23,205 nt of DNA. It comes from Oceanihabitans sp. Lineage in GTDB: Bacteria; Bacteroidota; Bacteroidia; Flavobacteriales; Flavobacteriaceae. Positions within the stretch are counted from its first letter, which is position 1, and the number at the start of each line of letters is the position of its first letter. Of the stretch, positions 1-9,173 are shown one piece after another. The position numbers were made by a program, and so were the translations under genes. The notes below the pieces were generated by a model. The model worked only from the letters and a program-made list of their open reading frames with translations. It ran no database searches and was not told the DNA's origin. The stretch covers positions 1-23,205 of the forward strand of contig JAGPUY010000149.1 of assembly GCA_018067265.1 (NCBI GenBank). The letters are read 5' to 3'.

Positions 1-512
1 CCAGTGTGATTGATAACGGCATCCAGTAAAACGCGAATGCCTTTTTTATGTGCAGCTTCCACTAAGTTTTTTAAATCTGCTTCGGTACCAAGATTGGCAT
101 CTATATTGGTCCAATCTTTGGTCCAATAGCCATGAAAACCATAAGTAAGTCCGGTACCTTCATCGGTTCCCCCATGAATTTGCTCAACAATTGGTGACAT
201 CCAAATAGCGTTTACACCCAAATCAGTAAAATAACCATCTTGAATTTTTTGCGTAATTCCTTTTAAATCACCGCCTTCAAAACCACGTAAAACGCCTGTT
301 TCTTTATCTCTGTTGTAATTAACATCATTATTTTTATCTCCATTATTAAAACGATCGGTCAACAAGAAATATACGTTCGCTGCTTCCCAAACAAAAGGTG
401 TTTTAACCGCTTCTTTTTGTTGGCTTTCGGCTATATCTTGATTTGCTTTTTTATCCGTTTTACAACTGAAGGCAAGTATGGTTATTGCTATTAAAAGTAT
501 GTTCTTTTTCAT
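1..512 (-). CDS. GH13 alpha-amylase family lipoprotein, N-terminal part (runs off the left edge)
   Basis: Only the first 170 codons are in the window; the gene continues past base 1. The protein starts with a lipoprotein signal ending in LAFSC (Cys17), so it is probably membrane-anchored. No acidic run follows the Cys, so I infer a periplasm-facing rather than surface location. A short linker leads into a GH13 barrel: NVYFLLTDRFNNGD (about 47-59), GVNAIWMSPI (99-108), the FHGYW segment (126-130) and conserved region I DAVINH (Asp164, Asn168, His169). The catalytic nucleophile and acid/base lie beyond the window, so alpha-amylase is a family-level call. The ATG at 512 is chosen because it opens the signal peptide. 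It lies 7 bases after the stop of the upstream GH31 fusion gene, so the two are almost surely co-transcribed. Confidence 0.9.
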   Translation of the reverse strand, partial: MKKNILLIAITILAFSCKTDKKANQDIAESQQKEAVKTPFVWEAANVYFLLTDRFNNGDKNNDVNYNRDKETGVLRGFEGGDLKGITQKIQDGYFTDLGVNAIWMSPIVEQIHGGTDEGTGLTYGFHGYWTKDWTNIDANLGTEADLKNLVEAAHKKGIRVLLDAVINHT

Positions 513-519
513 GTGATAC

Positions 520-3500
520 TTAATATTTAATTTGTGTTTCAACGTCTAACGAAGTATTCCAATGCACTTGAAAAGTCACTGTTTTTGTTACTTCATTATA
601 GTGGAACGCTATTTTTTTGCTATCGTATTTTATTCGTTTTGGCGTTTTAGGAAAATTATGAATAACAACATCTATTGTTTTAGTTGAAGTTGTATAAGTA
701 ACACCTGTTTCTGCTTCAAATTCTAATTCTAAACTTTTCTTCGTTGTTTCTGCTTCAAACGTAAGAATTTCATATTTACCTTTTTCAAAAGCATTTTTGG
801 TGGCACCATCGTCATTGTATAATCTTCGTTCACTTTTAGCAACAGATGCATCAAAATAATAATGCAAATTTAATGTGTCTCCATGATATTCTGCTGTGCT
901 TTGCATGGACTTTGCGGTAGGAATAAATGCGCCACCACGAACATAGGTTGGTATCGCATTTTCTTCCGTTTTCACGGAAAGCCTTTGTCCGCCTTTTACT
1001 TTTTCATCGGTATAATAGTTAAACCAATTACTATCTTTTGGAAAGTAAACTTCTGCTTCCGTTTGATTGGCATTCACAATTGGAGTGATTAGAAAATCAT
1101 TTCCCCAAAGGTATGTAGATGCCACGGTTTGCAATTCGGTATTATCATCTTCTTCAAAAAACAATGGGCGCATTAAAGGTGCTCCAGATTGGTTGTTTTC
1201 AAACACCAAATGGTAATTATATGGTAATAATTTATAACGTAACTCTATGGATTGTTTGGCTAGTGCTTTTGCTTTATCACTTCTGTATACCGGTTCTGCT
1301 GGCACATCTTCTTGTGCATGTGGTCTGTAAATAGGTTGAAAAACGCCATACTGCAACCATCGTGCGTATAGCTCGTCGTCTAAATTATCCCCTGCAAATC
1401 CACCTAAATCACTATGCATATATGCCAAACCTTGCATTCCCATTTGAAGGGCAATTTCTGGCTGCGATTGTAATCCGCCCCAAGTTCTATTCACATCTCC
1501 CGACCAAGGAATCATCCCGAAACGTTGCGACCCAGAACTTCCTGCTCGCATTAAAATAAAAGGTCTTGTATTTGGAAAATTCTCGGTGTATCCTTCCTGA
1601 ATTAATTCTGCCCAATGATGTCCGTAAATATTATGCACCTCATCGGCAGTTCCGGTTGCGTGTAGTAAACCTTTAGGATGTACTTCTGGTTCTCCTAAAT
1701 CGCCCCAAATTCCGGAAACGCCTAAATCGGCCAAGTCTTTATAAATGTTCCAAAACCATTTCTTGCCTTTCGGATTATAAATATCTATCAATCCGGTGTT
1801 CCCAAAATAGAAGTCGTAGGTAAACGGATTGCCACTAGCATCTTTAGCTAAAACGTCTTCTTTTACCGCTTCGTCCCAACGACTAGAAGTAGTTAACACA
1901 AAAGGCTCTGTGACTAAAACGGTTTTCACGTTGTTGTCTTTTAAACCTTTTATCATTTGTTTCGGATTTGGAAAAGAATCGTGATCAAAAGCGAGATTTC
2001 CCATGGTTCCTTTTATTGTTTTTCCGAACCAAAAAATATCGATAATGATGGCATCTAACGGAATATTTTCGTCTCTAAATTTTTGCGCCGTTGCTTCGAC
2101 TTCCTGTTGTGAATGGTATCCAAATCGACTAGAGAAATTCCCTAAAGCCCAACGTGGCGGCATGGGTTGTGTTCCCGTAAGTTTGGTGTAATTTTTTATA
2201 AGATCTAACCAAGAATCGCCAACCACTACTTGATAGGTTTTTCTACCAGAAATCGTTTCGTACGTCAGTGTGTTATCTGCTTTGCTATCTAAATCTAAAA
2301 AGCCAATTGGCGCATTATCAAAATGAATTAAATACTTATTAGAAGACACCACAATTGGCATCGTGTAATTCATTAATTCACTTCTATCTTCATAACCATA
2401 ATGCGCTTTATTGTACAATTCTAAGCGATTTCCTCTTCGGTTCATCCCTAAAGCCCTTGCGCCTCCTCCATATAAAACTTCATCTGGAGTTAGGTTCAAT
2501 TGAATGGTTTCCAATGCGTCTGTTTTCTGATAGCCATTTTTTTCGGAAGTGACTTCTTTTCCATGGTACCAATAAGAAATATGAAAAGGTGCTTTCGTAA
2601 TTTTTACGGATAAATCTTTAGCATTATATGTGATTTCAGATTCGCTTTCATGGAAAGTAACCTCTGAAAAAGCTTCCGTTAAAACAACCGCATGCGATTT
2701 TGTATGAAGCGCAGTTTCACCAGTTGGAAGAAAAGTAGTTTCTATAATTTCTGGGGAAAAGAATTGCATTTTATAGCTTCCATCAGAAACGTTTATTTCC
2801 AATTGATTGTCATTAAATTTCGCAGCTACAAACTCTCTTTTTTTAATTGCATCTTGGAATAGCCAAGTGATTGCTTCTTCAAAATTAGCACGCCAAAGTG
2901 CTTCATTATGTTTTCCTTCCGGAACGACTTTCGATTGTATATTTTTTGCAGGAAAACCTTCTGATTGTAAAAGACCGATCATACTATTCATGTCGGTTAC
3001 AGTTTGGCTAATTTCGGTTCTTGAAGTATTTGTTCCTTCTTTTCCACCTGCTAAAAAGTACATTTTGGTATCTTTAATATTTGCATGCTTTTTAGAAAAG
3101 GCATGTACCGCTTCTGGAGCAAACCAATAGGATGGCGAGTACACACCAACTTTACCAAAAACCGTTGGATATTTTAATGCTGCGTAATGCGAAATTAATC
3201 CGCCCATCGAGCTACCAAAAATGGCTGTGTTGCTTTTATCCTTTTTTGTATTGTAATTAGAATCTATATAAGGTTTCAGTGTATTTGTAATAAAATCAAG
3301 ATAGGCATCGCCTTCGCCGCCACCATATTCTGAATGTTTCCAAGGAGAATATTCGTCTAAGCGTTTCGATTCGCCATGATCCACACCAACTACAATTAGT
3401 TTTAAGTTTTGCTCTTTAAATAGTTTATCTAGTGTCTCGTCTACATTCCATTCGCCATAACCAGATGTGTTCGCATCAAAAAGATTTTGTCCATCGTGCA

Positions 3501-4005
3501 TATAAACCACAGGATACGTCTCGTTGGATGTTTTATAATCTGCTGGTAAATACAGCCAAACACGACGTTTTCTATCTAACTGCGGCATATTAAAATCTTC
3601 AGAAAGAATGGTAACATTTTTAGAAGCTGTTGCTGCATTTTCTACTTCGAATAAATTATCCCAACCAGCGATTTTCACTTTAATAGTATCGTTTGGTTGG
3701 TCAAAAGTATAGGTACGATTATCTATCTCAAACCCTTTGTTTGTGCATTCTACAGAACTCCAAGAACCTTGTGTAAACTTGAAGTTTATTTGTCCTTCTG
3801 CCTTTGGAAGTGTAATAGCATAAACACCATCCTTTTGCTCTAATTGGTATTCTTTTTTTCCACCAGACCAACCTTCAAAATCACCTGCAATAAAAATAGA
3901 TGCGTTTTTTGGAGTCTCTTTTGGAACCTCATCTATAATAATGGTTACTTGAGCAAAAGTTATTTGAAAAAGTAAAAAAGATAGTATGTATATAAAATGT
4001 TTCAT
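520..4005 (-). CDS. Three-part enzyme: starch-binding-like domain + esterase (alpha/beta hydrolase) + GH31 alpha-glucosidase
   Basis: This 1161-residue exported protein has a cleavable signal peptide (1-19, ending ITFAQ). Residues about 20-115 resemble a CBM20/CBM48-type beta-sandwich (FIAGDFEGW). Residues about 130-385 are an esterase-D/enterochelin-esterase-like alpha/beta hydrolase with nucleophile elbow GSSMG (Ser266), YMHDGQNLFD (168-177) and a likely catalytic His366 in PEGKH. From about 400 onward it is a GH31 glucosidase: N-terminal beta domain (400-610), TIM barrel with nucleophile Asp769 in WGDLGE and likely acid/base Asp837 in PWSGDV, then C-terminal beta domains. A normal GH31 enzyme lacks the first 390 residues. 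GH31 alpha-glucosidases release glucose from non-reducing ends of maltodextrins; the esterase substrate is unknown. It lies in the catabolic operon, 77 bases after the GH13 lipoprotein gene, with a repeat-like segment between. Both catalytic sites look intact and the reading frame is unbroken. Confidence 0.9.
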   Translation of the reverse strand: MKHFIYILSFLLFQITFAQVTIIIDEVPKETPKNASIFIAGDFEGWSGGKKEYQLEQKDGVYAITLPKAEGQINFKFTQGSWSSVECTNKGFEIDNRTYTFDQPNDTIKVKIAGWDNLFEVENAATASKNVTILSEDFNMPQLDRKRRVWLYLPADYKTSNETYPVVYMHDGQNLFDANTSGYGEWNVDETLDKLFKEQNLKLIVVGVDHGESKRLDEYSPWKHSEYGGGEGDAYLDFITNTLKPYIDSNYNTKKDKSNTAIFGSSMGGLISHYAALKYPTVFGKVGVYSPSYWFAPEAVHAFSKKHANIKDTKMYFLAGGKEGTNTSRTEISQTVTDMNSMIGLLQSEGFPAKNIQSKVVPEGKHNEALWRANFEEAITWLFQDAIKKREFVAAKFNDNQLEINVSDGSYKMQFFSPEIIETTFLPTGETALHTKSHAVVLTEAFSEVTFHESESEITYNAKDLSVKITKAPFHISYWYHGKEVTSEKNGYQKTDALETIQLNLTPDEVLYGGGARALGMNRRGNRLELYNKAHYGYEDRSELMNYTMPIVVSSNKYLIHFDNAPIGFLDLDSKADNTLTYETISGRKTYQVVVGDSWLDLIKNYTKLTGTQPMPPRWALGNFSSRFGYHSQQEVEATAQKFRDENIPLDAIIIDIFWFGKTIKGTMGNLAFDHDSFPNPKQMIKGLKDNNVKTVLVTEPFVLTTSSRWDEAVKEDVLAKDASGNPFTYDFYFGNTGLIDIYNPKGKKWFWNIYKDLADLGVSGIWGDLGEPEVHPKGLLHATGTADEVHNIYGHHWAELIQEGYTENFPNTRPFILMRAGSSGSQRFGMIPWSGDVNRTWGGLQSQPEIALQMGMQGLAYMHSDLGGFAGDNLDDELYARWLQYGVFQPIYRPHAQEDVPAEPVYRSDKAKALAKQSIELRYKLLPYNYHLVFENNQSGAPLMRPLFFEEDDNTELQTVASTYLWGNDFLITPIVNANQTEAEVYFPKDSNWFNYYTDEKVKGGQRLSVKTEENAIPTYVRGGAFIPTAKSMQSTAEYHGDTLNLHYYFDASVAKSERRLYNDDGATKNAFEKGKYEILTFEAETTKKSLELEFEAETGVTYTTSTKTIDVVIHNFPKTPKRIKYDSKKIAFHYNEVTKTVTFQVHWNTSLDVETQIKY

Positions 4006-4017
4006 ATTCTTTGTTTA

Positions 4018-4080
4018 ACAAGCACTTCGACTCTACCTTCGCTAAAGCTTCGGAAGATAAATGTGCTCAGTGTGACAACC
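4018..4080. repeat. Interspersed-type repeat element with hairpin potential, between two operon genes
   Basis: The 77-base gap between the GH13 lipoprotein and the GH31 fusion contains CACTTCGACTC (from 4023) and GCTCAGTGTGACAA (from 4065). Together these resemble the CACTTCGACT...CTCAGTGTGACA sequences I recall as dispersed short repeats in flavobacterial genomes. The segment is clearly more GC-rich than neighbouring intergenic DNA. It can fold: AGCAC (4021-4025) pairs with GTGCT (4063-4067), or CACT (4023-4026) with AGTG (4069-4072), and inside are two CTTCG copies facing GAAG. There is no T-run as in an intrinsic terminator. Its repeat status comes from recall; only one copy is visible here. 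Confidence 0.5.
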
Positions 4081-4082
4081 GA

Positions 4083-6041
4083 TTATAATTTTGTGGTTAA
4101 TAGTGTGCTTCCTTTTTCAGACAAAACAATCTCGTCTTGCCAAATAAAGGTTTCTCCTGTTATGATGTTTTTTAAAGTCTTTCCGTTTAAACCAATTTCT
4201 GCATAGCGTTTTAAATCTATCGTGATTGGTTCGTTATTTTTATTGATAATATGTACCACGGTTTCTCCATCTATACTTCTGAAAAGAAAATACGTTCCCA
4301 TAAATGGTGCAAAATGAATCGTTTCTCCATCGTGAATAGCGTCACTTGATTTTCTATAATTTAATATTTTTTTAAGGAATAACTGCATGTCTTTTTGTGC
4401 ATCCGATAATCCTTCTCCTGTAAAGGCATTTGTTGTATCTCCTTGCCAACCACCTGGAAAATCGGTACGTATTAAACCGTGATCTCCTGGTTTAGCAAAG
4501 TCATTCATTAAGATTTCAGTTCCGTAATATATTTGTGGAATTCTTGGTAAAGTCAACAAATAACTTAGTGCCATTTTTGTATTTGGCACATCACCTTTGA
4601 GCTGTGTAAAAATGCGACTCATATCATGATTATCTGGAAAAATCATAATGTCTTTTGGGGATGCATATGCAAAATCGTTAGCCAAACCTTCGTAGATTTT
4701 CACCAAACCGGTATCCCATTTTTCGTCTTCATTTAAAGCATCTACTATCTTGTTTTGCATTGCAAAATCCATGGTAGAACTTAAATTAGATTGGTAACCA
4801 TCTTTATTTTCCTGTCCGTCTTGCCAATATGCAATTAGTAGCGGATTAGTACTCCACTCTTCACCAACAATACTAAAGCTAGGATATTCCTTCATAATTG
4901 CTCCAGCCCAATTGCTCATAAATGCCTTATCGGAATATGGGTAGGTATCTTGTCGGATTCCTGTTAAGTTTAGCGTTTCCACCCACCAAATACTATTTTG
5001 TATAATATAATTTGCTAAGAACGGATTACGCTGATTTAAATCTGGCATTGCAGATACAAACCAACCTTCGGCCATTTCTTTTTTATCCCGTTTTGCAGCA
5101 TACAAATCTTGATTACTTGTACGTCTGTGATTGGAGTTATTTAATGGCTTATTATTCTCAAAATGCTCTTGTTGGTTTAGCCAATCTTTAAATGGTAAAT
5201 CTTGCATCCACCAATGCCCACTTCCACAGTGATTAGCTACTTGATCCATGATTAGACCAATACTTTTTTCTCTGGCTTTTACGGATAGTTCTTTATATGC
5301 ATCTAGTGTTCCGTAACGTGGATCTACTTGGTAAAAATCGGTCATTGCATAACCATGATAGGAAGATTCTGGCATGTCGTTAGTTAATAAAGGACAGGAC
5401 CATATTTGGGTAAAACCCATCTCTTCTATATAATCTAAATGCTGAATAATACCTCGTATATCTCCGCCATGTCGTCCATAATCATCCTTTCTATTGATAG
5501 TTGCTTCTTTTAAAAGGCTCACTTTTTCACCATTTTCATTTAAGCTGGAAGTATCTAAAAAGATATCATTCGAAGTATCTCCATTAGCAAAACGATCTGG
5601 AGTGATTAAATAAATAGCATCGCTACTATCAAATCCTTGAAAACTGGAAGCGTCTCTTTCTCTATCTTTTAGTTGGTAGGTTTGTACTAGTTGCTTTCCG
5701 TCTTTAAAATCAAAGTAGATATTAAATTGTCCTGCTTTAGTACTTTCAGAAATATTTAAATCTAAAAACAAATAATTTGGACTATCTGCTTTGTGTGCTT
5801 CTTTTATAGAAACACCTTGATAATTAATACTTGGTGATGCTTCAGATATATTAGGGTGTTTCACTAATAATTGAAATTGTGTGTTTTTAAAACCAATCCA
5901 CCAATTGGGTGGTTCCACTTTTTCTATATCGTTTTTAACTTCGGTAACTTCTTCAGAAACTAGAGTTTCTTCAACGTTTTTTTTACAAGAAAAACTAACA
6001 CTAATTAATATGATTAATGCTATGTGTATTAATTTTTTCAT
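4083..6041 (-). CDS. GH13 neopullulanase/cyclomaltodextrinase-like lipoprotein (SusA-like)
   Basis: A 652-residue protein with a lipoprotein signal ending in SFSC (Cys19). An N-terminal Ig-like domain typical of Bacteroidota cyclomaltodextrinases (about 45-125) precedes a GH13 barrel with all four conserved regions: I DQVANH (Asp266-His271), II GIRQDTYPY (nucleophile Asp365), III VGEEW (acid/base Glu394) and IV PDNHD (Asp473). A short C-terminal beta domain (about 575-652) follows. Such enzymes open cyclodextrins, pullulan and maltodextrins; SusA of Bacteroides is the periplasmic counterpart. The frame is open back to an ATG at 6116, but that start would overlap the upstream gene and add 25 non-signal residues. 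The ATG at 6041 begins the signal peptide and leaves a 19-base gap, so I chose it. Exact substrate preference cannot be read from sequence. Confidence 0.9.
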   Translation of the reverse strand: MKKLIHIALIILISVSFSCKKNVEETLVSEEVTEVKNDIEKVEPPNWWIGFKNTQFQLLVKHPNISEASPSINYQGVSIKEAHKADSPNYLFLDLNISESTKAGQFNIYFDFKDGKQLVQTYQLKDRERDASSFQGFDSSDAIYLITPDRFANGDTSNDIFLDTSSLNENGEKVSLLKEATINRKDDYGRHGGDIRGIIQHLDYIEEMGFTQIWSCPLLTNDMPESSYHGYAMTDFYQVDPRYGTLDAYKELSVKAREKSIGLIMDQVANHCGSGHWWMQDLPFKDWLNQQEHFENNKPLNNSNHRRTSNQDLYAAKRDKKEMAEGWFVSAMPDLNQRNPFLANYIIQNSIWWVETLNLTGIRQDTYPYSDKAFMSNWAGAIMKEYPSFSIVGEEWSTNPLLIAYWQDGQENKDGYQSNLSSTMDFAMQNKIVDALNEDEKWDTGLVKIYEGLANDFAYASPKDIMIFPDNHDMSRIFTQLKGDVPNTKMALSYLLTLPRIPQIYYGTEILMNDFAKPGDHGLIRTDFPGGWQGDTTNAFTGEGLSDAQKDMQLFLKKILNYRKSSDAIHDGETIHFAPFMGTYFLFRSIDGETVVHIINKNNEPITIDLKRYAEIGLNGKTLKNIITGETFIWQDEIVLSEKGSTLLTTKL

Positions 6042-6060
6042 TTTAATTAGTGCATTTCGT

Positions 6061-8367
6061 TTATATTCTGACCAAGTTATTTGGCGAAATTGTAACTGTA
6101 TTCTGATTAACAACAATGTCTAAATCTGCGCTTCCTTCTAACTCGAAAGTAGTTTCTGTTTGAGAAACATTAACTTTTAAAATTCGATTTCTAAAGTTTA
6201 CTTTAAACGAGTAGGCATCCCATTCTTTAGGGATACGTGGTTCAAAATTTAGCATATCGTTTTTAACACGCATACCACCAAAACCTTCTACAATACTCAT
6301 CCAAGTTCCAGCCATAGAAGTAATATGCAACCCTTCTTCTACTTCGTGATTATAATCGTCTAAATCTAAACGAGAAGTACGTAAGTAAAAAGTATAGGCC
6401 TGCTCCATGCGATCTAATTTAGCCGCTTGAATACTATGTACACAAGGAGAAAGCGAACTTTCATGCACGGTAAATGGTTCGTAAAAATTGAAATGTTTTT
6501 CTAGCTCCTTTTCTGTAAACTGATCTTCAAAAAGATAAAAACCTTGCAAGATATCTGCTTGTTTTATATATGGTGAACGTAAAATTCTGTCCCAAGACCA
6601 TTTTTGATTAATTGGTCTTTCCGACTTTGGTAAATCTGCAACCGTAATTAATTCTTTATCTAAAAACCCGTCTTGTTGTAAGTAGATCCCTTTCTCTTCC
6701 GAATACGGAAAATACATATTATCTGCAACCGCTTTCCATTGTTCTAATTCGGTTTTAGAAAGTTTTGCTTTGTCCATGATTCTAGTATAATCGGAAGCAA
6801 ATTCACTTGCCACTTTCTCTATATTTTCTAAGGCATATTTTATACACCATTGTGCAATATAGTTTGTGTACCAATTGTTATTAATGTTGTTTTCGTATTC
6901 ATTTGGACCAGTAACACCCAAAATAACATATTGGTTTTTATCTGTTGAAAATGTAGCGCGTTGTTGCCAAAAACGAGCAATTCCGATAAGTACTTCTAAT
7001 CCTTTTTCTGGAATATAACTGTAATCTCCAGTGTATCGGTAGAAATTATAAATAGCAAAAGCGATGGCTCCGTTTCTATGAATTTCTTCGAATGTAATTT
7101 CCCACTCATTATGGCATTCTTCGCCATTCATAGTTACCATTGGATATAAAGCTGCTCCGTTTTTAAAGCCTAATTTCTCGGCATTTTCTATTGCTTTTTC
7201 TAAATGGTTGTAACGATATTCTAATAAATTTCTAGCAACTTTTTGGTCTTTGGTTGCCATATAAAAAGGAATACAATATGCTTCGGTATCCCAATAGGTA
7301 CTTCCTCCGTATTTTTCTCCTGTAAATCCTTTTGGACCAATATTTAATTGCGAATCTGTTCCTAAATAGGTTTGGTTCAATTGAAAAATATTAAAACGAA
7401 TACCTTGTTGTGCCTTTACATCACCGTCGATGGTAATATCAGACATATTCCAGATCGTTGCCCAAGCCTGTTTTTGGTTTTCTAATAAAACCTTATAACC
7501 TAAATCGGTTGCCGTTTTTAATGCTTTTTTTGCTGCGGAAACTAAAGCTGTTTTATCGTGATTTCTATCTACTGCATAACCACCAAACTTATTAATGGTA
7601 AAGGTTTCATTTTGTTTTACTTGGCTTGTATAACCAAAGGATACCGTATTTTCTTCTTGTTTAGCATTTGGTGTAATGCTTACTTTTTCGTCATTTAAAA
7701 ACAAATGCGACTCCATAAAAGTACAGGTATGAAAATCGGTTTTCATGGTTGAAGCCTGAATGAAAGCTTGCCCGTTTTCCTGAGTTAGGTTTTGGGTATT
7801 CCAAAACTTATCGTCCCAATTGGTATCTTCATTGGTAATCCCTGCATCTAAATACGGCTGAAAAGTAATTTCTGCATCTCCATTTAAAGGTTTAATGTTG
7901 AAATTAATAGCACCAACCTCATCTAAGTCTATACTTAAAAAACGTTTCGTAATTACTTCAACTTCTACATTATTTGGAAGTATTGCAACAAAACTTCTAG
8001 AAAGCCATCCTTCTTTCATATTTAATTCCCTGCGAAAATTTTTGACTTCCTTACAAGCAAATAAATCGAGTGGCTCGTTATTTACAAGTACGTTAATTCC
8101 TATCCAATTTGGTGCATTAAGCACTTTTGCAAAATATTCTGGATAGCCATTTTTCCACCAACCAACACGTGTTTTATCTGGATAATACACTCCTGCGATA
8201 TAGCTTCCTTGAAATGTTGGTCCGGAATACTGCTCTTCAAAATTGGCACGTTGGCCCATAGCACCATTTCCGATACTAAATATACTTTCTGATGACTTTA
8301 CGTTTTCCGCATTAAAGCCTTCTTCAATAATGGACCAATCATCTGGTTTTATGTAATCTAAATTCAT
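6061..8367 (-). CDS. GH65 maltose phosphorylase (or close kojibiose/trehalose-type relative)
   Basis: A 768-residue cytoplasmic protein without signal peptide, full length for GH65. The N-terminal beta-sandwich is at about 1-270 and the (alpha/alpha)6 barrel follows. Visible signatures are GGSTYWDTEAY (354-364), GVTGPNEYENN with the expected general acid Glu490, HESSLSPCVHS (635-645, phosphate-binding loop) and HITSMAGTW (681-689). GH65 phosphorylases convert maltose plus phosphate to glucose and beta-glucose-1-phosphate with inversion. The neighbouring pgmB, which handles exactly this anomer, makes a phosphorylase rather than a hydrolase very likely. The setting in a starch locus favours maltose over trehalose or kojibiose, but specificity is inferred. 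The gene lies 147 bases after pgmB and 19 bases before the GH13 lipoprotein gene. Confidence 0.93.
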   Translation of the reverse strand: MNLDYIKPDDWSIIEEGFNAENVKSSESIFSIGNGAMGQRANFEEQYSGPTFQGSYIAGVYYPDKTRVGWWKNGYPEYFAKVLNAPNWIGINVLVNNEPLDLFACKEVKNFRRELNMKEGWLSRSFVAILPNNVEVEVITKRFLSIDLDEVGAINFNIKPLNGDAEITFQPYLDAGITNEDTNWDDKFWNTQNLTQENGQAFIQASTMKTDFHTCTFMESHLFLNDEKVSITPNAKQEENTVSFGYTSQVKQNETFTINKFGGYAVDRNHDKTALVSAAKKALKTATDLGYKVLLENQKQAWATIWNMSDITIDGDVKAQQGIRFNIFQLNQTYLGTDSQLNIGPKGFTGEKYGGSTYWDTEAYCIPFYMATKDQKVARNLLEYRYNHLEKAIENAEKLGFKNGAALYPMVTMNGEECHNEWEITFEEIHRNGAIAFAIYNFYRYTGDYSYIPEKGLEVLIGIARFWQQRATFSTDKNQYVILGVTGPNEYENNINNNWYTNYIAQWCIKYALENIEKVASEFASDYTRIMDKAKLSKTELEQWKAVADNMYFPYSEEKGIYLQQDGFLDKELITVADLPKSERPINQKWSWDRILRSPYIKQADILQGFYLFEDQFTEKELEKHFNFYEPFTVHESSLSPCVHSIQAAKLDRMEQAYTFYLRTSRLDLDDYNHEVEEGLHITSMAGTWMSIVEGFGGMRVKNDMLNFEPRIPKEWDAYSFKVNFRNRILKVNVSQTETTFELEGSADLDIVVNQNTVTISPNNLVRI

Positions 8368-8514
8368 TCTTTTAAATATATTAGAAAAAAGACGCTAGAT
8401 CACTTTGCTTCTAGACTTACTCTTCCTCTTTAATTTGTGTTACGATTAAAAAAAAAATTAGCGATAAGAAAAAACGTATTTCTCTTTTCTAACTTCTCTT
8501 TTCGTTCGTCTTAT
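8368..8514. other. 147-base AT-rich gap inside the catabolic operon, no gene seen
   Basis: This is the longest gap within the minus-strand operon, between pgmB and the GH65 gene. It holds a run of ten A (8448-8457), a pyrimidine-rich stretch on the plus strand with two nearby CTCTTTTC copies (8480-8510), and a weak inverted repeat CTAGA (8395-8399) / TCTAG (8410-8414). I see no Bacteroidota -7 box (TAnnTTTG), no strong terminator and no credible small ORF. It could be a processing site or a remnant of rearrangement. Confidence 0.4.
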
Positions 8515-9171
8515 TTATCTATTTATTAATTCTTGAACGAAGCTATTTTCCATTTCTGTAAAGTCTGAAAAAATATAATTTGCTTCCTTTAATATATGTT
8601 GTTCTCCAATACCAATGGAAATCATATTTGCCGCATTTGCAGCTTCTACACCTGCAACCGCATCTTCAAAAACGACACAATCTTCAGGGTTTACTCCTAA
8701 TTGTTTCGCTGCAAGCAGAAAAACCTCAGGATCTGGTTTTGCTTTTGTCACATTATTTCCATCTACAATAGCATCAAAATAATGTAGTAAATCGACCTTC
8801 TCTAAAATTGGACGAGCATTTTTACTTGCCGACCCCAAGGCGATTGGAATATTGCTTTCTTGTAGAAAAGCTAATACTCGAGGAACATCTGGAAGGATTT
8901 CTGATGCATCCATATTTTCTATATATTCTAAGTAGTCTACATTTTTTTCGATCATCCAAGTATCGAATTGTTCTTGTGTAGCTTCTTTTTTTCCTATGTC
9001 TAATAAAATTTCTAAACAACGTTTTCTACTAACGCCTTTAAATAATTCGTTTTGTTCTTTTGTAAATTCGAAACCCAATTGATTAGCTAATTTTTTCCAA
9101 GCTAAAAAATGATATTTTGCAGTGTCTACAATGACACCATCGAGGTCGAATATGAATCCTTTTTTACTCAT
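8515..9171 (-). CDS. pgmB: Beta-phosphoglucomutase
   Basis: A 218-residue HAD-superfamily phosphotransferase of standard length. Motif I is FDLDGVIVDT, with the phospho-accepting Asp9 and acid/base Asp11. The beta-PGM cap motif FKGVSRKRCLEIL is at 44-56, motif II is GSASKN (Ser114), motif III Lys145 is in AKPDPE, and motif IV is FEDAVAG (Glu169, Asp170). The KGVSR cap loop and RxxCLEIL pattern separate beta-PGM from plain sugar phosphatases. It interconverts beta-glucose-1-phosphate and glucose-6-phosphate, taking the product of the GH65 enzyme encoded just downstream into glycolysis. It starts 2 bases after the transporter stop, so translation is probably coupled. Confidence 0.95.
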   Translation of the reverse strand: MSKKGFIFDLDGVIVDTAKYHFLAWKKLANQLGFEFTKEQNELFKGVSRKRCLEILLDIGKKEATQEQFDTWMIEKNVDYLEYIENMDASEILPDVPRVLAFLQESNIPIALGSASKNARPILEKVDLLHYFDAIVDGNNVTKAKPDPEVFLLAAKQLGVNPEDCVVFEDAVAGVEAANAANMISIGIGEQHILKEANYIFSDFTEMENSFVQELINR

Positions 9172-9173
9172 TT

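Noticed and set aside
2807..3130. 107-codon plus-strand ORF opposite the GH31 fusion
   Set aside because: It lies wholly antisense to the well-supported esterase region and shows no recognisable family; it is a shadow of a conserved gene.
6042..6116. Longer N-terminus for the GH13 lipoprotein (ATG at 6116) overlapping the GH65 gene
   Set aside because: The extra 25 residues precede and would spoil an otherwise ideal lipoprotein signal peptide; the ATG at 6041 fits a normal 19-base gap.
8448..8457. A10 run read as T10 on the minus strand as a possible terminator between pgmB and GH65
   Set aside because: No stable GC-containing stem precedes the T-run on the minus strand, and the downstream genes belong to the same pathway.
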